DNA of 64,000 nucleotides from Candidatus Egerieimonas intestinavium (GTDB lineage: Bacteria; Bacillota; Clostridia; Lachnospirales; Lachnospiraceae): the NCBI GenBank assembly GCA_018711815.1, contig DVHU01000099.1, forward strand, positions 1 to 64,000, read 5' to 3'. Shown here piece after piece: positions 59,835 to 64,000 of the stretch. The notes below the pieces were generated by a model. The model had not been told where the DNA came from, searched no databases, and saw nothing but the letters and a program-made list of their open reading frames with translations. Position 1 is the first letter of the stretch. Every line of letters begins with the position of its first letter. The position numbers and the translations under genes are program-made.

Positions 59835-60929
59835 ATGACAAAGATTGACATTGTTTCCGGGTTCCTGGGGGCCGGAAAGACTACGCTGATTAAAAAGCTG
59901 CTGGCGGAGGCCTTCTGCGGGGAGCAGGTGGTGCTCATTGAGAACGAATTCGGTGAGATCGGGATCGACGGCGGTTTCCTGAAGGAGGCTGGGGTGGAGA
60001 TCCGGGAGATGAACTCCGGCTGCATCTGCTGCTCTCTGGTGGGAGACTTCGGAAAATCCCTGAAAGAGGTTATCGGAACCTATCATCCGGACCGGATCGT
60101 CATCGAGCCCTCCGGCGTGGGCAAGCTCTCCGATGTGATCAAGGCCGTGGAGGGCGTCAAGGAGCAGTGCCAGCTAAAGCTTAACAGCTTCACCACCGTG
60201 GCGGATGTGACCAAGTGTAAGATGTACCTGCGCAACTTCGGAGAGTTCTTTGAGAATCAGCTGGAGTACGCCAACACCATCATCCTCAGCCGGATGGACA
60301 AGGCTTCCCGGGAGAAGGTGGACAAGGCGGTGGAGCTGATCCGCGGAATCAACAGGGACGCCAGCCTCATCACCACCCCTATCACGGAGCTGGAGGGAAA
60401 GAAAATCCTGGAGGTGATGGAGAAGCGGGTGCAGTCCCTGGAGGACATGGATCTGCATGATCACGAGCATCATCACGAGCATGATCACGAGCACCACCAT
60501 CACGAGCACGGTGAGGAGTGCTGCTGCGGCCACGATCATCATCATGAGCATGATCACGAGCACCACCATCACGAGCACGGTGAGGAGTGCTGCTGCGGCC
60601 ATGATCATCATCATGAGCATGATCACGAGCACCACCATCATGCGGATGAGGTATTTACCAGCTGGGGCCGGGAGACCTTCAGGAAGTTTGAGAAAGAAGA
60701 GCTGGAGAAAATTCTGGCTGAGCTGGGCCGGGAGGAGGAGTACGGTATTGTCCTGCGGGCCAAGGGAATTGTGGCCGGCCAGGGCGGAGAGTGGTACTAC
60801 TTTGATATGGTGCCGGAGGAGACAGAGATTCGCACCGGGAAGGCAGATTACACGGGCCGCCTGTGCGTGATCGGCTCTAAACTGAAGGAGGAAGCTCTGG
60901 AGAAGCTCTTTGGACTCAAGGAGGCTTAA
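59835..60929 (+). CDS. CobW/COG0523-type metal-chaperone GTPase with His-rich repeats
   Basis: Start at ATG 59835 (MTKIDIVSGFLGAGKTTLI), nine bases after AAAGG. The 364-residue G3E GTPase has the Walker A GFLGAGKTT, the metal motif NSGCICCSLVG (CxCC) and a C-terminal CobW-like domain. Between them (about residues 211-270) lies a histidine-rich insert made of a 23-residue unit repeated twice plus a partial third copy, each full copy containing EECCCGHDHH. The family delivers Zn, Co or Fe-type metals to target enzymes; the insert probably stores metal. Partner unknown. Confidence 0.9.
   Translation: MTKIDIVSGFLGAGKTTLIKKLLAEAFCGEQVVLIENEFGEIGIDGGFLKEAGVEIREMNSGCICCSLVGDFGKSLKEVIGTYHPDRIVIEPSGVGKLSDVIKAVEGVKEQCQLKLNSFTTVADVTKCKMYLRNFGEFFENQLEYANTIILSRMDKASREKVDKAVELIRGINRDASLITTPITELEGKKILEVMEKRVQSLEDMDLHDHEHHHEHDHEHHHHEHGEECCCGHDHHHEHDHEHHHHEHGEECCCGHDHHHEHDHEHHHHADEVFTSWGRETFRKFEKEELEKILAELGREEEYGIVLRAKGIVAGQGGEWYYFDMVPEETEIRTGKADYTGRLCVIGSKLKEEALEKLFGLKEA
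60480..60640 (+). repeat. 69-bp in-frame tandem repeat (2.3 copies) coding a His/Cys-rich segment
   Basis: Copies at 60480-60548 and 60549-60617 are nearly identical, followed by about 23 bases of a third. Each unit codes 23 residues with 11 His and 3 Cys. The near identity implies recent duplication and likely copy-number variation between strains. Confidence 0.9.
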
Positions 60930-60946
60930 GTTTATATAAAGTCGAG

Positions 60947-61005
60947 AGGACGGGACCGCCGTAAGAGGACAGCTATGTCTGACTGCGGCGGCCCCGTCCT
61001 TTTTT
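60947..61005 (+). terminator. Rho-independent terminator after the CobW-type gene
   Basis: AGGACGGG and CCGCCG pair with CGGCGG and CCCGTCCT, followed by TTTTT. Confidence 0.88.
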
Positions 61006-61027
61006 GAGGGGGTGCGCTGCTCTTGGT

Positions 61028-61081
61028 TTTAATGATAATCATTAAATAATAATTGATTTTCATTAAACTATGTGATATGCT
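61028..61081 (+). promoter_or_regulatory. Fur-box promoter of the DUF2975 gene
   Basis: TTTAATGATAATCATTAAA (61028-61046) is a perfect 19-bp palindrome that fits the classical Fur box; a second, weaker one follows (about 61050-61068). The -35 TTGATT (61053-61058) and -10 TATGCT (61076-61081), 17 bases apart, lie in and after the second box. Confidence 0.75.
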
Positions 61082-61121
61082 CAGGGTAATAGGAAGACAG
61101 CTGTCAGATAGGAGGAAGCTT

Positions 61122-61604
61122 ATGGATAATAATTTTTCTGTGGATACCAGCCGACAGGTGAAGAAGGACTTTGTGAAAAAAATTTCAACCCCTCTGGGAA
61201 TTGCCCTGTGGCTGATGGCGTTTGAGCTGATCGGTATGACGGTGATTCTGGTGAGCGAAGGCTGGAGAGAAAACGGCCTTTTTGAATTTTCCGTCCAGTG
61301 TCTGCACTGGCTGACAATGTTTTGTATCCTTGTCTGCCTGATAAAGCTCATGTTTGACGCTAAGCCCTTCTCCCACTCCTTTACCCTCTGCGCCCGGCTC
61401 ATCGCTGTGCTGTATCTGTTGGCCTCCGTGATATTTCCCCGGCTGCCGGGATTTTCCACGAATTTCGGCATTTTCCAAAATGGCGCCGGGACCTTTACGC
61501 TGATTGACGCCCGCTATCTGATTCGGGGACTTCTGCTCTGGGTGTTCAGCGTAATCATTCAGGAGGGATTTTTGCTGCAAAAGGACATGGAAGAAACGAT
61601 ATAG
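61122..61604 (+). CDS. DUF2975-family membrane protein
   Basis: Start at ATG 61122 after AGGAGG. The 160-residue protein has four membrane segments (about 23-45, 62-82, 93-112 and 133-152) and charged ends, as in DUF2975 proteins, which often stand beside a small XRE regulator (YozG type) as here. Function unknown. The Fur box upstream suggests expression when iron (or another Fur-sensed metal) is low. Confidence 0.78.
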   Translation: MDNNFSVDTSRQVKKDFVKKISTPLGIALWLMAFELIGMTVILVSEGWRENGLFEFSVQCLHWLTMFCILVCLIKLMFDAKPFSHSFTLCARLIAVLYLLASVIFPRLPGFSTNFGIFQNGAGTFTLIDARYLIRGLLLWVFSVIIQEGFLLQKDMEETI

Positions 61605-61612
61605 AGGTGCTT

Positions 61613-61825
61613 ATGGCGATCATTTTACGACTGGATCGGGTGATGGCGGACAGAAAGATCACCCTCAATGAGTTGTCTGCCCGGGTGGGCATATCTACGG
61701 TGAATCTGTCCAATCTAAAAACCGGAAAGGTCAGGGCGATCCGCTTTTCCACCCTGGATGCCATCTGCCAGGTACTGGACTGTCAGCCGGGGGATATTTT
61801 GGAGTATCAGCGGACGGAGGATTAG
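61613..61825 (+). CDS. Small XRE-family (YozG-like) HTH regulator
   Basis: The 70-residue protein from ATG 61613 (GTG 61607 is in the ribosome site) is a single helix-turn-helix domain: LDRVMADRKITLNELSARVG, then ISTVNLSNLKTGKVRAIRFS, then LDAICQVLDCQPGDILEYQ. It resembles YozG-type repressors paired with DUF2975 proteins and is likely co-transcribed with the gene eight bases upstream. Confidence 0.88.
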   Translation: MAIILRLDRVMADRKITLNELSARVGISTVNLSNLKTGKVRAIRFSTLDAICQVLDCQPGDILEYQRTED

Positions 61826-61894
61826 GGGTGAAAATGCCGAAGACAGCCGTCGGATAACTGTGCTTAGAGTATAATTATCATTGGCAAAAATAAA

Positions 61895-61918
61895 GGGAAG
61901 AGATCGAAACCTCTTCCC
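61895..61918. other. Hairpin inside the left IS end
   Basis: GGGAAGAG and CTCTTCCC form a perfect 8-bp stem with an 8-base loop. It may block read-in transcription of the transposase. Confidence 0.5.
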
Positions 61919-61974
61919 AATCATACAGATTTATCTTATTGTTTAATTGTCGAGAAAAAACATAAGGAGTCTGT

Positions 61975-63405
61975 ATGATGAGTTTAATGATAAAGGAAAA
62001 CGGCGTAACATTCAAGGAGTTAGAGAAAAATATTTTTGCATGGGTCTGCCAGATCGGAAGAGAGTTCACAAAAGAATTCCTGGAGCGTTATGACCGGATG
62101 CTGATGGAGGGCAGAGATAAGAAGAAGTACCGGAATAAGGGCGCCAGACAGACAACCGTAAAAACCGTGTATGGCGAAGTGACCTATCAGAGAACGGTCT
62201 ATGAGGTGGCCGAGGAAGATGGAACTAAACGATTTGTATATCTGCTGGATGAAACACTGGAACTGGATCATGTAGGGCTGATTTCCACAAACATGGCGGA
62301 GCTGCTGGTAAAAGGGATCACGGAGCTGTCTTACCGGGAGTGCGCCGCGCAGGTCAGCGAGATGACGGGACAGAGCATCAGCCCGATGGGAGTATGGAAT
62401 GTCATCCAGGCATTAGGGGAAAAAGTCTGTGGGGAAGAAGCAGAGCTGACCGAAGCATATAAGAAAGGGCATTTAAAAGGGAAAAAAGAAGTACCTGTCC
62501 TGTTTGAAGAAGCGGATGGAGTTTATATCAAGCTGCAGGGCAAAGACAGAAAAAAGGAAAAGCAGGATAAGGCAGAGATTAAGATCGGAATCGCTTATGA
62601 TGGGTGGAAAAGGACTGGTCAGAACCGTTATGCCCTGGAAGATAAAGTGGTTGTTGCCGGATTTTCAAAAGCAAAAGAATTCCAGGAATACCGTGAGGCG
62701 GCGATTGCGCAGGAATTTAATCTGGATGAAGTAAGCCAGCGGATCTTAAATGCAGATGGGGCGTCATGGATCAAGAAAGTAAAAGATAAAAGCACATGTT
62801 TCCAGTTAGACCCATTCCACCGGAACAAAGCCGTAAAGGAAAAGATCCATGAAGAAGCTGCACGGGATACCATTTTAGAACTTCTGAGAGAAGAGGAGAT
62901 CGAAGAGGTATTCCGGTATCTGGAAATTTATCGGAACAGCCTGAGCGATGAGGATGAGATTGAAGATGCAGAAGAACTGATCCGATATTATGAGAACAAC
63001 CGGGAAGGACTCCTGCCGTACCAATCCCAAGGGCTTGAGCTTCCGGAACCGCCGGAAGGGCTGGAATACCGAAACATGGGGACAATGGAGAACCATGTGT
63101 GGAGTGTGATCGCAAAGCGGATGAAGCATGGGCATAGGAGCTGGAGCCGGCGGGGAGGAAATCACCTGGCAAAGATCCTGGCGAAAAAATGCAGCGGAAA
63201 GCTGTACGAAGTAACAGAACGTCTGAGAAGCCCTGTATTTGAAGAAGAGAAGGTAGAAGAGTTATACGGTGAGATCCTGATGGCGGCGAAAGCGCCAAAG
63301 AAAGAGGGAAAGGGATATGAGTATCCAGTGATGGGTCATGTGGTTGGACTGGATGGAAAGATACAGGGAGAGAGGAGACGGCTGCTGCATATGGCCGGAT
63401 ATTAG
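61975..63405 (+). CDS. ISLre2-family transposase
   Basis: The 476-residue protein (start ATG 61975 or the next ATG, after AAGGAG) matches the ISLre2 layout: N-terminal region with RNKGARQTTVKTVYGEVTYQ, then LDEVSQRILNADGASWIKKV and FQLDPFHRNKAVKEKI with acidic residues of the catalytic core, and ENHVWSVIAKRMKHGHRSWS near the end. The frame is full length with no internal stop, so the element could be active. Confidence 0.9.
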   Translation: MMSLMIKENGVTFKELEKNIFAWVCQIGREFTKEFLERYDRMLMEGRDKKKYRNKGARQTTVKTVYGEVTYQRTVYEVAEEDGTKRFVYLLDETLELDHVGLISTNMAELLVKGITELSYRECAAQVSEMTGQSISPMGVWNVIQALGEKVCGEEAELTEAYKKGHLKGKKEVPVLFEEADGVYIKLQGKDRKKEKQDKAEIKIGIAYDGWKRTGQNRYALEDKVVVAGFSKAKEFQEYREAAIAQEFNLDEVSQRILNADGASWIKKVKDKSTCFQLDPFHRNKAVKEKIHEEAARDTILELLREEEIEEVFRYLEIYRNSLSDEDEIEDAEELIRYYENNREGLLPYQSQGLELPEPPEGLEYRNMGTMENHVWSVIAKRMKHGHRSWSRRGGNHLAKILAKKCSGKLYEVTERLRSPVFEEEKVEELYGEILMAAKAPKKEGKGYEYPVMGHVVGLDGKIQGERRRLLHMAGY

Positions 63406-63516
63406 AGACCAGAGCAGAAACGATGCTAATACAGCAAAAAGATAAATCAGATCAGAAAGGGAGTTGCCAACGATTACTTGACAGTAACGTAACTGTGCAA
63501 ATACCATGAGGATTGC

Positions 63517-63545
63517 TTGACAAATCCATATTTATTTAGTAAAAT
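63517..63545 (+). promoter_or_regulatory. Promoter of the KDPG aldolase gene
   Basis: TTGACA (63517-63522), 17 bases, TAAAAT (63540-63545), just right of the IS end. Confidence 0.7.
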
Positions 63546-63580
63546 ATTCCAGAGAAATACGATAGGAAGGAGAAGAATCT

Positions 63581-64000
63581 ATGGGAAGAGGCAAAAGCGA
63601 AACCATCCTGCAGCTTAAGCAAAACTTCATCTTTGCGGTTATCCGGGCGGATAGCGAAGAGAGCGGGTATGAGATTTGCAAAAGTGTCTTCGAGGGCGGA
63701 ATCAAGAACATCGAAGTCACCTTCTCTACACCCGGGGCAGAACGGGTAATCAACCGCTTGGTCAAGGACTTTGCCGACACGGATATGCTGGTGGGAGCCG
63801 GCACAGTGATGGATGAGATCACGGCCAGGATCGCCGTGATGAACGGCGCGGATTTCCTCGTGAGTCCTCATTTTTCAGCGGACATCGCCGCGGTGTGCAA
63901 CCGCTACGCGATCCCCTACCTGCCGGGCTGCGGTTCAGTCACAGAGGTGGCTACGGCTCTGGAACACGGGTCGGAAATCTTGAAAATATTCCCCGGCGGC
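63581..64000 (+). CDS. eda: KDPG/KHG aldolase (partial, 3' end missing)
   Basis: The gene runs off the right edge; 140 residues are visible from ATG 63581 after AAGGAG. The class I aldolase shows FAVIRADS, the catalytic Glu in NIEVTFSTPGAERV, VGAGTV, FLVSPHFSADIAAVCNRY, YLPGCGSVTEV and the Schiff-base Lys in EILKIFPGG. It splits 2-keto-3-deoxy-6-phosphogluconate into pyruvate and glyceraldehyde-3-P, in Entner-Doudoroff or uronate breakdown. Uxu/uid-type genes may follow outside the window. Confidence 0.92.
   Translation, partial: MGRGKSETILQLKQNFIFAVIRADSEESGYEICKSVFEGGIKNIEVTFSTPGAERVINRLVKDFADTDMLVGAGTVMDEITARIAVMNGADFLVSPHFSADIAAVCNRYAIPYLPGCGSVTEVATALEHGSEILKIFPGG

Larger units (their letters stand above)
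61875..63476 (+). mobile_element. ISLre2-family insertion sequence (ends approximate)
   Basis: The element holds one intact transposase gene. Probable inverted ends: ATCATTGGCAA (61877-61887) and TTGCCAACGAT (63464-63474), 10 of 11 paired, and further in GATTTATCTTATTG (61928-61941) against the reverse complement GATTTATCTTTTTG on the right side. No target-site duplication was found by eye. The AT content and codon use differ from the flanks. Confidence 0.65.

Noticed and set aside
60480-60640. Tandem repeats considered as a CRISPR array
   Set aside because: The repeats are contiguous without unique spacers and are in frame, coding His-rich protein.
63475-63516. ACAGT/ACTGT near-palindrome right of the IS considered as IS end or operator
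   Set aside because: It does not match the left side in inverted orientation; the shared TAACTGTGC near 61855 is a direct, short match and could be chance.

Overview
The window looks like chromosomal DNA of a moderately GC-rich, anaerobic, gut-type Firmicute, most likely a Lachnospiraceae member of the Clostridia. The reasons are: a fabK-type fatty-acid operon with fused accD-accA; paired rubrerythrins under a PerR-like regulator; T-box, S-box and yybP-ykoY riboswitches; the conserved holB-ricT-trmN6-rsmI block; strong AGGAGG ribosome sites; and many PTS, GH and AraC carbohydrate genes. Species cannot be told from the sequence alone. There are no rRNA or tRNA genes, no CRISPR array and no prophage; the one clear mobile element is an ISLre2-type insertion sequence near the right end.

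Layout. 1-1.9 kb: end of a sugar ABC-transporter operon with a divergent NagB-like isomerase. 2-6.2 kb: two uncharacterised membrane proteins with an M20 peptidase, then a ferredoxin-like aldo/keto reductase. 6.3-14.5 kb: a type II fatty-acid synthesis operon (acpP-fabK-fabD-fabG-fabF-accB-fabZ-accC-accDA) behind a promoter with two FabT-like operators. 14.5-16.3 kb: rubrerythrin, reverse rubrerythrin and perR, with matched operators. 16.5-20.3 kb: nagB-nagA, a zinc-ribbon protein, a sugar transferase and a VanZ-like protein. 20.3-25.6 kb: Met T-box plus metG, then a Mn2+ (yybP-ykoY) riboswitch plus a P-type cation ATPase. 25.7-32.2 kb: tatD, a TetR regulator with its operator, a GH13 enzyme, glgB, a nitrilase-family hydrolase and an AroE-like protein. 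32.2-33.7 kb: SAM riboswitch plus metK.

33.7-34.0 kb holds what I consider the most interesting object: a 31-residue hydrophobic peptide gene with a sequestered ribosome site, a probable convergent antisense RNA, and a long inverted repeat that gives both RNAs nearly the same 5' leader. It has the form of a type I toxin-antitoxin locus. 34.1-39.3 kb: a BceRS-like two-component system and an ABC/FtsX transporter. 39.4-41.6 kb: a second two-component system with a tandem 11-bp operator. 41.7-45.8 kb: a guanylate-kinase-like gene, holB, ricT, trmN6 and rsmI. 45.8-48.8 kb: feoA-feoB and a FeoB-associated/HMA fusion. 48.9-50.6 kb: dhaK-dhaL. 50.6-54.6 kb: a GH36 alpha-galactosidase and two AraC regulators. 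54.8-59.3 kb: sucrose PTS, sucrose-6-P hydrolase and a LacI regulator. 59.5-60.9 kb: a small, probably highly expressed protein and a His-rich CobW-type GTPase. 61.0-61.8 kb: a Fur-box-preceded DUF2975/XRE pair. 61.9-63.5 kb: the IS element. 63.6 kb to the edge: the start of a KDPG aldolase gene.

How the parts relate: methionine supply is sensed twice (tRNA-Met for metG, SAM for metK); metal homeostasis recurs (Mn riboswitch-ATPase, Feo, CobW GTPase, Fur box); and sugar uptake (ABC, sucrose PTS, alpha-galactosidase, amino-sugar catabolism) feeds central metabolism. Start codons were chosen by ribosome-site spacing, so several differ from the longest open frame. All functions are inferred from motifs read by eye; no database search was run.
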